A DNA stretch of 29,541 nt, taken from contig JAMYGW020000026.1 in NCBI GenBank assembly GCA_025617375.2, positions 1 through 29,541 on the forward strand. The letters are read 5' to 3'. How positions within the stretch are numbered: the stretch's first letter is position 1; every line of letters begins with the position of its first letter. The position numbers and the translations under genes were made by a program. The notes below the pieces were generated by a model. The model was given only the letters and a program-made list of their open reading frames with translations, searched no databases and was not told the DNA's origin. This document shows, in pieces, positions 9,727-19,578 of this stretch. The DNA is from Acarospora socialis. Lineage: Eukaryota > Ascomycota > Lecanoromycetes > Acarosporales > Acarosporaceae.

Positions 9727-10245
9727 CTAGTTTCGGGAACACACACACGCGCTCAACGAGTCGCAATGGCTGTCCATCCCCGCCATCAGTGTTGATATGG
9801 CCGTCAAACCATTTCCGTCAGCTGGCCACCGAATTCCCGCCAAGAACCCCAGGGGAACGCCTGCAAGTCGGGATATCGTCCGCGAGAAGACAGCGTCGCC
9901 GAAGGGACAGCGTCGCCGAAGGAACGGTTGCATAGGAAGATGCGTTAGTAGTAGCTTATTGGAACAGATGGGAGATTGAAAAGAGTTTATGGAACGGAAA
10001 AGGAGGGACGAGTCTGCTTTGGTACGATGAAGAAAATTTCCTGGCCCGTCATGCTTCAGCCGCGCCCCAACATAAAACTCGGCCAAGCGGTCAGGCGTTA
10101 TTGCAGCCAAATATAGCGCTCTATCCAGCCTCAATTCATGATTACTCTTTACACACACTCCATCGATTTTCAACAGCACCTTTACAATAGCAAGACTTCC
10201 ATGCCAAAACAATACAGCAGGCAACCCGCCATCCTCGGCCGTCAC
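9727..10245 (-). CDS. Possible ankyrin-like gene fragment
   Basis: A 172-codon open stretch lacks an ATG at its left-most codon (it begins with GTG). One part, HGSLAIVKVLLKIDG followed by ALYLAAI, resembles one ankyrin repeat (G-x-x-x-I-V-K-x-L-L and L-x-L-A-A). The C-terminal half does not look like a repeat and includes a 17-bp direct duplication. With only one weak repeat, ankyrin identity is a guess. If real, this would be a fragment of a protein-interaction gene. Confidence 0.25.
   Translation of the reverse strand: MTAEDGGLPAVLFWHGSLAIVKVLLKIDGVCVKSNHELRLDRALYLAAITPDRLAEFYVGARLKHDGPGNFLHRTKADSSLLFRSINSFQSPICSNKLLLTHLPMQPFLRRRCPFGDAVFSRTISRLAGVPLGFLAGIRWPADGNGLTAISTLMAGMDSHCDSLSACVCSRN
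9889..9922. repeat. 17-bp exact tandem duplication
   Basis: GACAGCGTCGCCGAAGG occurs twice in direct succession (9889-9905 and 9906-9922). Seventeen bp would shift a reading frame, which argues against strong coding constraint here. Confidence 0.9.
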
Positions 10246-11111
10246 TGCCCTCCCGTCGCCTCCTAAAACCCTCCCTTGCTGTGAATCAACCCGATGTGCT
10301 CACCAAGAACCGAGCTGTCCGAGACAACTTCTTGCCCTTCACTGTGAGTGGCGCTTCTTGGTTGATACCTGAGGTTCTACTCACGTTTGCATGGCAGACC
10401 CCCTCGCGCGGTTGCCCCTTATTACCACTGCCCAGGCCGCCATCTCCAGACGGACCTAGCGTACCGGAGTCATTCGGAGTCTCTGCGTAGGTGTCTGCAA
10501 TGTAGGGCTTAGATCTCCCAAGATACCGCGAGCAGAAGGACTCCGGAGGTCCTCATATTACATCAAAGCGCCGCGTTGTGGAGGCCTTGGCATGCCTGCA
10601 GGTGTACTCGCAGCGCTCGCAATGGCACGAGTACGTAGAAGGACATGGTACGCTTACCTCTTTGGTATACTAAGGTAAAGCGTACCATAATTTTAAGGTC
10701 GATTTGTAGTGTTTTTTGAGCATTTTATATAATATGAGGAATCATGTATATTTCACTGTACATATTGAAATGGGTCCCTGGCCGGCGACCACCCTAGTGA
10801 GCAGTGCAGTTGAGTTGGATTGATCAAAGTACCAGTTACACATAAAGTACAAATTATCTATTATCTAGGTAAGAAACAGTTTGCTGCTTTGAATGAGGCG
10901 CAGTCTAATTACCTACTATCTACGATCGTATACACAAAGCGTAAGTGGTAGTGACTGTCAGTTCGTTGCAGCTCATCTGGTTTTTTTATTTACATTCTTC
11001 AATATTGCAGTTTTTAATTATTTTATTCTCAACCTTAGATCATCATCTCTATTCTCTCCATCTCAAAATCTCTTCTAATTTTTTGACAACTTCTTTTCAA
11101 TCATTTTGTAT
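10246..11111. other. Intergenic stretch, no gene recognised
   Basis: It contains the hairpin at 10645-10688. A CACCCTA terminus-like word at 10790 recalls the end of the MITE at 3443-3821. No coding region was recognised; the 10890-11100 part is AT-rich. Confidence 0.35.
10645..10688. repeat. Hairpin sharing its core with the 4.4-kb foldback
   Basis: ATGGTACGCTTACCT (10645-10659) is followed by its near-perfect inverse ending GCGTACCAT (10673-10688), with a 13-base loop. The same ATGGTACGCTTA/TAAGCGTACCAT core forms the tip of the 4373-4497 hairpin, so the two are likely related elements. Confidence 0.8.
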
Positions 11112-11116
11112 ACATA

Positions 11117-11290
11117 TGTTGGAATTGGAACGTTTCTATTGCTTGATATTAGGTGTCTTAATTATCTAGGAGACTAGAATACACAAAGGATAACTTTGTG
11201 TGTGATGACTAAGCGATATCACGTGACACGGAAGATTCCGACACCAGGCCGGATAGGGTTGAACTCCTAAAGAGCCTCCTAATTCCAACA
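11117..11290. mobile_element. Solo LTR, family B, complete
   Basis: A 174-bp unit with mirrored ends TGTTGGAATT and AATTCCAACA is flanked by the 5-bp direct repeat ACATA (11112-11116 and 11291-11295). The mirrored ends are like those of copia/Ty1-type LTRs. A second, 5'-truncated copy lies at 14652-14818. No internal retrotransposon sequence is present. Confidence 0.92.
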
Positions 11291-11295
11291 ACATA

Positions 11296-11891
11296 TGTTA
11301 CAAATTCTTGGGTAAAATTGTCAAATCATTCATTTATAAGTGATCTTCTTTCTGAAAAGAATTACCTATCCTAGTCAATAACGTTACTTTCATTGCTAGT
11401 TGTTGATGTTTTTCTTCGTTTAGAATGATGCCCAGATTTAATTTGTTTCATTCCTGGATTCTTCAGCCTCTTCTGTATTAAGATTTCACTATCTGAATTC
11501 ACATGCCAATACTCAACCCATCTTCTAAGCAACTTCTCTTCCTCTGGGTTATCCAGCTGATGATAACTAGAATGATGTTTTCATCCACCACATTCAAGGT
11601 CCTCGTCCTCTGGCCGTCTGCAGAAGCGGAGACAACCACAAGTTCTCCATACACCAGTTTTGATGTGGCAAGGGCCTTTGGGAACTGATGTATTTCCCTT
11701 TGTTCTTGATAACATCATCTGAGATAGTATTGGAAGTTGCTCGAAGGCAGTCTGGCTTAAGAACCAAGGGAGTCAGCCATACTATCTACTTCTACTTTTA
11801 GACTGTTCTGTACGCGCATTCAACTCCGTTTCTCCAGCGCTTGCTGACAAATATGTGACTCGCGGGAGTACTCGTAGGAGCGCCGTGGGTA
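11296..11891. other. Stretch without a supported gene
   Basis: A minus-strand frame at about 11380-11590 stays open for roughly 70 codons and contains NPEEEKLLRRWVEYWHVNSD and a basic KRRKTS patch, but no family was recognised. It sits directly between the solo LTR and the Tc1 element and may be a remnant of an older gene. Confidence 0.25.
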
Positions 11892-13211
11892 AGGTACAAA
11901 GTGGGGGACAAAAGTCTTCGGTCACCCCACTAAATTAGGCGACACAACGAGTATCCATAACCCTATGAATTTATATGTAACTTAGACACAACTAGTAGAA
12001 TTGAGTCAATTGTTATATATGTTATAATTTAGACCCTAGACTACGTGACTGCATGCTTTTTGAATTAATTAGAAGTCAGTGGCCAATCCATGTCGCTTCC
12101 GAACCTGCTGTAGCCTCATAGGCATACTATCCACATGTTTCCTCCAATCCTTTGGTTCTAATCGGTCCCATTCCTCCTTAATTGCCTGTATGAGGTCCGG
12201 ATGCGTTCGAGGAGGGTGTCGTCAACGGTAAATACGCTGTTTTAGGAGTCGCCATACGTTCTCAATAAGGGATAAGTCGGGGGAGCTTGGCGGCCAGTCG
12301 AAAAGGCGAAGACCCAGCTCTTTCTTCCACTTTTGAAGACTCTTTGCATGCCCTGCCCCATGGATTGGGGCATTATCCTCCTGAAATAGCCCGTCGACAT
12401 CCCATCCAAGCTGTCCTGCAAATGCAGGCCCCACAACAGCCTCTAGGATCTGTGTCTTGTAGTCCTCCATTGTAATTCCTCCCCTCTTCCCATGCCCTTC
12501 CAAAAACACCAAAGGAGACTTCCAATTATATCCAATGGCACCCCATATCGGTATGGAGGTCGAATTCGACTTGAATACTGACTCACAGCATGCTGGATGG
12601 TAGCGTTCCCCCTTTGTACGAATCACCCACTTAGTAGTGCCTCTTGACGTGTCAAAAGAACACTCATCTGACCACATTATCTTCCTCCAAAACTCCGGTT
12701 CGACTCTGCCGTATACCCTAGCAAAATGCCTTCGAATTCGGCGAGTTTCGGCCGAAAGGAATGGCTTCCGGCATGCCTTGCACTTATGATAACCCTCCTT
12801 TTCACATGCTCGCTTTATAGTCTTCCCAGACACCTCCAATCCAGCCAATTGACCCAATTCCTTCCACTTTAGTCTTCGACCTTCGTATGAGGCCGTCGCT
12901 ATTCGAATTAGGTGTCGTCGGTCTCGTTTGTGGAGTTTTCGTGGCCGTCCAGTTCGTAAGGAATGTGGTCGTCGATCCGAGGATTTTCGCATCCAACACT
13001 GAATAGTGCTGTACGGGACACCAAAACGACGTGCAGCACCTCTAATTGATAGGACATCTTCTTCTATTAAGGCCTTAATTCTAGCCTTTGTAGGGGTTAT
13101 CCATTCGCCTGTTTCATGGTTTCTTTCGGGCTCAAAATTCATGATTGTATGGTGGTTTACTAATAAAAAGCTACGAAGTGACCGAAGACTTTTGTCCCCC
13201 ACTTTGTACCT
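11892..13211 (-). mobile_element. Complete Tc1/mariner element, 1320 bp
   Basis: Perfect 34-bp terminal inverted repeats beginning AGGTACAAAGTGGGGGAC occupy 11892-11925 and 13178-13211. A TA dinucleotide lies immediately outside both ends (11890-11891 and 13212-13213), the standard Tc1/mariner target duplication. One transposase gene fills most of the interior on the minus strand. The identical TIRs suggest recent insertion. Confidence 0.95.
12069..13142 (-). pseudogene. Tc1/mariner transposase with one in-frame TGA
   Basis: This would encode a cut-and-paste transposase acting on the flanking TIRs. ATG at 13140-13142 is chosen because upstream codons run into the right TIR. The N-terminal helix-turn-helix is visible in IRGAARRFGVPYSTIQCW. 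The catalytic residues are the Asp of MWSDECSF, the Asp of FQEDNAPIHG, and the Glu of PDLSLIENVW; I count 37 residues between the second Asp and the Glu. A TGA at 12222-12224 interrupts codon 307. The same frame then continues for 51 codons, through HPPRTHPDLIQAIKEEWDRL and DSMPMRLQQVRKRHG, to a TAA at 12069-12071, which is the expected family C-terminus. The family has Arg residues around the stop, so CGA to TGA is likely. All three catalytic residues precede the stop. Confidence 0.9.
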
Positions 13212-13213
13212 TA

Positions 13214-13377
13214 GGTAATTTACCGTCAAAGCTACAGCAATGCTGTACGAGGATTTAGTATTTAGTCATGTATCGTACCATAAGCGAGGGCAACCACCAA
13301 ATTTCCTGCATTTCGCGATCAAACTCCATCAAATTACTATACAAATTGCTAGGAAATCAGATAGATTTAGATTATAA
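13214..13377. other. Short spacer between two transposase genes
   Basis: This is AT-rich sequence just downstream of the second transposase. Its own left terminus might lie here, but no matching inverted repeat could be found because the other end is lost. Confidence 0.3.
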
Positions 13378-14652
13378 CTAGCCATGAAACTCATTGCCAC
13401 CCTCGCAGTCAATAACTTGCTGAATGCGACAAGGAAGTGCATCAATCCATGCATTTATGACCTCCACAGGGAGGTTTGCCCACTCCTCACGCCACATTGC
13501 GTCTGTTTCGGGGATTCTAGTAGGAATATGTCTGTCATTCTCCACTTAGTAGGCATAAGACTTGGGGAATCTAGCAGAAAATTACCTGCGTCTCCCCACT
13601 TGTCGTTGCACCCATGCCCAGGCATGCTCAATGGCATTAAGGTCAGGTGAGCATGGCGGCCATAGCAGTTTTTGAATTTCATAGGCCTCAAAGACCTCCT
13701 GATTCCAAGACTTATTATGGGCAGGTGCATTATCTTCCACGACCAGAACAGGACGTCCACTCTCCTTCAATTTGGCTGCAAAAGGCAGTAGTAATGGGTG
13801 GAGAACACACTCGCGATGTCGGAACCAATCGATGCCTCCTCTGCTTCTATCGCCACGCTTCTTGAGATCAGGGTGAAATCCAGGAAATTTCCCACGTCGT
13901 TTTCTGCCTTTCTCATCCAAATCCAGCTGTTTTAGGCCTTGTTCTGCGAGATATTTAGCCCTAAGGCGGGGAAGATCTGCGGCATTCTCCTGCTCCAAAG
14001 CAGCCTCTGCATCTCGCTTTTCTTGCTGTAAATTGGAGAGTGTGATTAGTTATGCACACAAATTGAGTGTAAAACTAACCTCTGTCTCTGTGTGATAAAC
14101 ATGACATGGACCTTTTGCATCATAGACAAAGCAACCCCAGAATTGCAGCTCTGAGTATTTAGTCTGACGTCTGCGCACAACATCTGGAGAATACAGCTCC
14201 TTTTTGGCTGTCTTTCTCCAAAGTTTGTGATATCCTCGCCGTTCTCCCACTTTCACAGCGGTTTCGTCCGTGAAAATCACGCTTCACCAGTCAAAATCTC
14301 GGTGTTTTAGGGCAAATTCCAGTCTAGTTTCCTTCTGTTTTTCGGAGAGCGCAGGCTTAAGAGGAGAATCTCTCCGTGCATAGCCCCTGTCATAGAGCAA
14401 TTGCTGCAGAGTGGAAGGAGAAATCTGGAGATTTAGCTGTTTTAGTACATTATTTACCTGCCATTCTCGAGAATCCCCATTCTCCACCACTTTCTCCGCA
14501 ATTTTGTCCTTTTCCTGTTCAGAAAGTTTCTTGGGCCGCCCACTTCGAGGTTTGCTGGCGTAATTCTCTAGTTCTTGCAGTGGTAAATCTGCCTTAGAAG
14601 CCTTGTCGCGAGCAGCTTTGGCAATTCGACAAACAGTAGGCGAAATGGACAT
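13378..14652 (-). pseudogene. Second Tc1-type transposase (DD34E), two introns, N-terminally truncated
   Basis: Three exons are read on the minus strand. Exon 1 (14652-14080) has a GRPKKLSEQEKDKIAEKV stretch like the DNA-binding/linker region, then a TGA at 14284-14286 directly before VIFTDETAVKVGERRG, the first catalytic Asp. A 54-bp intron (14026-14079, GTTAGT...CAG) joins in frame to exon 2, which carries VVEDNAPAHNK and LLWPPCSPDLNAIEHAWAW; 34 residues separate the second Asp from the Glu. A 69-bp intron (13517-13585) joins to exon 3, ending in VINAWIDALPCRIQQVI and CEGGNEFHG before TAG at 13378-13380. The stop probably replaces an Arg or other residue after the Trp. The start lacks the usual first helix-turn-helix segment because the gene meets an LTR fragment exactly at its ATG. 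It is unrelated in sequence to the 11.9-13.2-kb element. Confidence 0.85.
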
Positions 14653-14818
14653 TCTATTGCTTGATTATTAGATGTCTTGATCCTGTCTTGTCTTAAGGAC
14701 TAGAATACAAAGTCATAAAACTACTGTGTGTGCGCTGACTAAGCCGCGTCTTGTGACACAGATATCCGACACTAGGCCGGATAGGGTTGAACTCGTAAGG
14801 AGCCTCCTAATTCCAACA
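14652..14818. mobile_element. Truncated LTR, family B
   Basis: This matches the 11117-11290 solo LTR from TCTATTGCTTGAT through to AATTCCAACA, including CACTAGGCCGGATAGGGTTG. The first 17 or so bases, including the TG end, are missing. The break coincides with the first codon of the adjacent transposase, so no target duplication can be read. Confidence 0.85.
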
Positions 14819-15446
14819 AAATATAATCAACAAAGCATATAATAAACAATGAAGACATTGTAATGTCATGGTTCATCAAGGCATACCTAGGCTAGGATAT
14901 GAATCGAGAAATTGGTATAGCTAGCATACAAGACGAGGCACGAAGGAGAAAGGAAATGGGCGCGCGCGCACCCGCAAGAAAACTCTGCGCGCAGAGTCAC
15001 GTGACCCGAAGCGGAATAACTATCGCCCAGAACCCTAACCCGACCTCAAACTGTGACAATGGAGCTCACAGGCTCGCCGTCGCCATTATCGCAACTGTCA
15101 GGCCATGGTGGTTAGGGGACTCAGATAACTTACCCTGATTAGGTGTAGCACTGCGCTACCCAAGTAGGCTTAACCCCAACCACCAGGCTTGGCGCAAGTA
15201 GATATTTTGCGCCCCCTTCTAGATAGCAGTCACCATCCTTCTTTACACATACAAATAATAGATTAGGCCATTAGGCTTTTAACAAAATCAGATGTAATGT
15301 ATATGTGCATATTACTGTTAGCGCAATTACTAGTAGCCACAATAAGCTCTGGACAATTATTATTACGTTGTATTAGTCTTGTATCATTTACTTTTTCTTG
15401 CTCATATACTTCAAGCTTGCTTTTTAATTTATCAGGTTGAGCAAAC
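14819..15446. other. Intergenic stretch, no gene recognised
   Basis: No coding match was found. A weak inverted repeat (GGTGGTTAGGGG near 15107 with CCCCAACCACC near 15173) encloses a small GTAGC/GCTAC hairpin. A tRNA reading was rejected. The 15200-15446 part is AT-rich. Confidence 0.35.
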
Positions 15447-15869
15447 TGTTAGGAGTGCAATACCCAAACAGAGAGTTAAGTCTCTAGTAGGATCTATTCA
15501 GTTCAATACTGTATCGGAATTTATATGTGAAGTCAAACATAAGTGTTCAAAGTCAAGAGTATGTCATAAGTTGTTGTTGTCACGGCTGTGGTCAAGCTTC
15601 TGCCCAGCGATCCCACTAGGTCAGATTTGTCTTAGCATGACTCATGATGTATTTAGTCTTTCCGGAGTCAGACTCCTTTCTGTCTTCATAGCACGTCTTG
15701 TTGAATTAGAGATGATAACCTCTTGATCCTGCCTTAGTCATCGAACCAGCCTGTTAGCTAAAGCCCTGCCTCAGCCTAGCTCATAACAGTTGTGCTACTC
15801 TAGCTATTGTGTGTGGATTTAAGGTCTAAGCGACGTCACAAGTGAATGGGCTAGGGTATAACCATAACA
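15447..15869. mobile_element. Solo LTR, family A, long copy
   Basis: A 423-bp unit runs from TGTTAGGAGTGCAATAC to TATAACCATAACA. CAAAC precedes it and ACAAAC follows, so the 5-bp duplication is CAAAC with one extra A. Both ends match the 205-bp LTR at 6899-7103; the middle 200 or so bases are absent there. A 115-codon plus-strand frame overlapping it (15379-15726) is not considered a gene. Confidence 0.82.
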
Positions 15870-16653
15870 ACAAACTAGCTGCTACTGTCGCCTTAGTTCT
15901 AGTGAGCGCAATTTTTTATGAATAACTAACCAAAAAAACAACAACCCACATTGACTGCAGTCAACATCAACGGTGTTAGTTCCACTAGATAGACAGCAGT
16001 ATAGCATGAGTATCCTATTGCCTTTCAATAATAAGCAAAATTCTTAGGTTTTAAATCCTCTGCTCAGAATGTAATATCTTTGCAGTAGTTTTAAAGTTAT
16101 CATAAAAGAATATTGTTAACGTCCCTCCCCCATGCCGAGACGCATCTATTGTTTTTAGCATCTCAAGTCTCTCCCTCGCAAGTACTTAAAGTCCCGGTTA
16201 GAATATTAGTGTTCTTTGGACATTTGCCCTTAGGATTCTGGTCTGCAGCAAGAAAAATACGGTCAGTGTTGGTCATACTGTCGATCATTCCGTTCGCAGC
16301 ATCCAAACCCGCTTCAGCTTTGCACCCCTGCATCATTGCCGCCTTCCAAGTAATTCGGCGCATTTAGACGACAGTTCCGTGAGCACAGAAGATTGTCTCA
16401 AGCTTTGGGGACACTTAGCCTTCGAGACTATACACTCCGAGTCTCTCCGGGTAAAGAAGTGGGCGATGGGTCTTGACTTAGTGCGCTTATGTGGTGTTGC
16501 ACTGTATTTTACACTAAGCCGAATAGATTTGAAATGTGGCGTTCTTCTCGAACTTTCTATGGCTGTCACGTGCCGACCATTTCTGGAGCAGATCTCTCAT
16601 TGTTGCCTAGAGCTGCTCGTTACTGTCCCATCCCCATCACCACATTCGCTAGT
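15870..16653. other. Intergenic stretch upstream of the pogo relic
   Basis: Several overlapping frames exist on both strands around 16113-16640 but none looks like a known protein. It may include the 5' end of the pogo element; no TIR was identified. Confidence 0.35.
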
Positions 16654-17430
16654 ATGGACCGAGCCAGCCAGGTGCTGGCGGAAGCCCTCGATAGAGATGG
16701 ACCTAGTTTATACCGTGCCTTAGCAGAAAGGAGCGATGTCGCTCGCTCTACCCTCCATCATCGTAGACACGGACGAGAGTTAATGAAGAAAGGCCCAACG
16801 CCAGAAATACCTCACCCCAGAAGAAGAAAAAGCTATGGTTAAGTTTTTGTTACTGATGTCTAGTCTTGGGCACCCTCTAGGAATAAAGTTCATACCTTCG
16901 CTAGCCTTCAGTATCGCTCGCGGGCGATTCACGGCGATCAAGCCATCAAGCCTCCAGGCAAGAACTGGGCTCGGGCCTTCGAGAAGCGCCATCCAGAACT
17001 CAAAGCGAGAAGAGTCAGAGCGATTGACTGGAAACGTCACGAGAATAACATATATGATAAGAGTATAGAGTGGTTTGAGGTGATTGGAAAGGTACTGCAG
17101 TATCCGGTTACTCGGCCAGAGAATGTATACAATATGGACGAGACGGGAGTTATGCTAAGCAAGCTTGGCTCCGTTAAAGTTCTTGTAGGTTAAGCGCACA
17201 ATGGTGACTGCGATCGAGTGCATAAGCGCTGACGGGAGGTCGCTGCTACCTCTGATAATCTGGCCAGCTGTAACCCACCGAAGCAACTGGACCACGTACC
17301 TCACCCCTGGATGGCATTACGGACATTCTGAAAACGGATATAATGACTCTAAAATCAGCTTAGAGTGGCTCACGCGTGTTTTCGATCCCCAAACCAAAGG
17401 ACTGGCTCAGCTAACGTAGCTTTGATTTCA
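16654..17430 (+). pseudogene. pogo/Fot-type transposase, frameshifted and truncated
   Basis: Starting at ATG 16654, MDRASQVLAEALDRDGPSLY looks like the N-terminal psq-type helix-turn-helix of fungal Fot-like transposases. A frameshift near 16780 is followed by YLTPEEEKAMVKFLLLMSSL and IKFIPSLAFSIAR, another near 16925 by PPGKNWARAFEKRHPELKA (CENP-B-like DNA-binding part). The DDE domain then begins with NVYNMDETGVMLSKLGSV. A TAA near 17190 coincides with a loss of about a dozen residues. KRTMVTAIECISADGRSLLP and WHYGHSENGYNDSKISLEWL continue in another frame to about 17405. The second and third catalytic acidic residues are missing because the remainder of the gene is gone. The protein cannot be active. 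Confidence 0.88.
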
Positions 17431-19018
17431 AGCAACCAAGGCTATGTACATGCCTCGATATCTGCTATAGTGTTGTATAAGGCATCACAGCGAGTTCCAG
17501 CGCGGATTCCTGGTACAGTAGCTAATGTAAGTTGGTCTTTGGCTTGGCGTTATTGTCACCAGCCACATTTGCTTAATGAGATGCGTGGCGTTGTTGCTGA
17601 GTCAACCAAAGCGCCCAGCTTTCGGTTGATCCGTCAGTTAGCGCGACAGCGACATTTGTCGCGTACGGCTATGTCGATATCGCCAGCGGATGTAAAGCAG
17701 CATCAACACGTCACGCCGCCCTCAAGTTTTACAAACCAGCCTTTGACGCCTCCGCTGACCGACAAGAGGCCTTTTACGGGGACCCTTCGCGTCATCGCGC
17801 TCTTCAGACAAATCAAGAAGGAAGGACCACCAAGCAAGGCACGTGGATAGAGTTTCTCATGAATAGTCAAAGTCAAAGTACCCCTCAAATGTCTCGGCAC
17901 GGAGGGTGTCTCGCTACGCAGGGAGGGACGTTGGCAGCTTGTCAGTGGTGATGAAATAGACAATTTCAGGCGACAATTTTGTCGCCTTATTTGAAGATTT
18001 CTTGATGCCATGATGGCTTAAATGCTCCATTTCCTCATGATAGTCCATTGAAGAAAACTCGCCCTATGAGAGCCTCCTGTCCGTCAGTATCCCTGGAGAA
18101 CACCAAGTCCAGAAATGTACACGAAGTCAGCCCAGGTAATTAAGACGCGCGGATCGGCGCCTCTTCTTTGGCGCTCCTTCGCCTGACCCCAATCTGCATC
18201 GTCTCAAGTGACGTACTTGATGTTGAGCACGCCCCAACCCCTTTCGAGGAAAGGGGTGACCTACCAAGACATTGCAAGGATAGGAGAGTACACCGTGGAG
18301 GAGCTGTTGCGAGCAGCAGAGCACTGGTGCAATCGGGGACGCACACTTGTAGACGAAGACAAGACGGCAGAGAGTTACGTGAGAGCTATCCTTTGGGCTA
18401 CAATCCTTGGAGAGTGCTATTCGGATTTGAGACGAAGTCGCAGCAGGAACGACTAATGGTGTTAATCTACCTTGTGACTCTTGCCGAGTTGAGGTTGGAT
18501 ATTCAACGCAAGAATGGAGACATTGCCTCGCGGTTGATTCAAAAGATCGAGGGCTTACTTAGTGGTCCATTACGGGATCATAACGTTGACCACCATGCAC
18601 AGGGACTCACTAGCCATATTGGGCTAGGGCTGAGGGCTTGTAAGCGTCGCAATTGCTGCCGGAGGAGCCCTCCTCGAGAATCTTGGATGTCTTGGAGGAG
18701 GACTCGGAAGAGAGAGATCTCAAAGAAGAAGGGCTAGCAATCTGTATGGGTGTCGGACGGCACGTCGGAAGTCATTTTCGTATATAGATTGATTTGGCTA
18801 GCACGTCCTGTCGCCATGTTCTGTTTGGAGTTTAGGCGGAGGTGACCCTTTTAAAAGCCTCGAAAAGCTGATAACCACATGGTCACGAAAGAAGGGACAC
18901 TACCTTACGCTTCGCAAGTTGTCTTCGTGATAAACAAGTAATTAACAATTTCATGTTATCTAGAAACAATTCATTCAAAAAGTTATTTTGACCAGAGGAT
19001 AATTAGCACCTCCAATAC
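17431..19018. other. Region of unidentified gene scraps
   Basis: At about 17720-17860 (plus strand) the frame reads PPLTDKRPFTGTLRVIALFR and then, after a one-base shift, TKQGTWIEFLM. This resembles a repetitive fungal hypothetical protein whose N-terminus has a TDK-x-P...RVIALFRQI pattern, recalled from memory, function unknown. Plus-strand frames at 18208-18456 (EYTVEELLRAAEHWCNRGRT) and 18168-18737 are open but unrecognised. From 18750 to 19018 nothing was seen. Confidence 0.35.
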
Positions 19019-19207
19019 GACTTCCATAATCCATGCGGCTGCATAAAAGACTCGGATAGACACCGGCCTGAGAAAAACATCAACCACCTAACCACCTAAC
19101 CATCACATTGTGCGTTGGTTGTGTGGAAAACTTGGTGTTTTGATTATCTGAGTCTTATTTTCGGGCCGTTGTGGGTCTTTTATGCAGCCGCATGGATTAT
19201 GGGAGTC
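19019..19207. mobile_element. Small MITE with 35-bp inverted repeats
   Basis: Arms at 19019-19053 and 19173-19207 are inverted copies with two mismatches and contain CCATAATCCATGCGGCTGC. The 119-bp interior has no coding capacity and includes two CCACCTAA repeats. A TA dinucleotide lies just outside each arm, within a few bases, so a Tc1/mariner-type origin is plausible but not proven. Confidence 0.82.
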
Positions 19208-19578
19208 TTTTACCCTTCTTTAAAATGCAGTAATCACCTTTACTAAGCTCAGCATATTCTAAACCTATATCATACTTTTAACCTACTAAGGTGAGGGCCC
19301 GCTAGCGGGGCGGAGTCGGTGGAAAAGACAGATTGAAGCCCTCCTCGCTGCCACAGAACCCGCGATAGTACCGCAAATGAGGGTATGGTGAAGGAGGTGA
19401 AGGGATTGGAAGAGACAACAGCGGAGTCGGGTCGAGCAAGGATGAGGCGGAGGGGTGCAGAGCAAAGAAGAGGCGGATGAGCGGGTAGCGGGTGTCGAAA
19501 GGGTTACGTAGCGATAATAGACGGTTGTTGAACCAGTGCCAATGAAGTGCATATATTCGGGGGTTAATGATGTGCTTG
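19208..19578. other. Stretch downstream of the pseudokinase
   Basis: Two overlapping minus-strand frames of about 100 codons (19286-19607) are serine/proline-rich without recognised motifs, and probably reflect base composition beyond the kinase stop. Confidence 0.35.

Noticed and set aside
12222-13229. Start of the Tc1 transposase at the far upstream codon (13229)
   Set aside because: That extension reads through the terminal inverted repeat and beyond the element; the internal ATG at 13140-13142 is preferred.
15107-15183. About 75-nt inverted-repeat unit resembling a tRNA-like cloverleaf ending in CCACCA
   Set aside because: There is no GGTTCRA-type B box or convincing D-arm, and the outer stem has mismatches.
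15379-15726. 115-codon plus-strand ORF
   Set aside because: It mostly lies inside the family-A solo LTR and has no recognisable motif.
16113-16569. Overlapping ORFs on both strands upstream of the pogo relic
   Set aside because: None resembles a known family, and they overlap each other on opposite strands.
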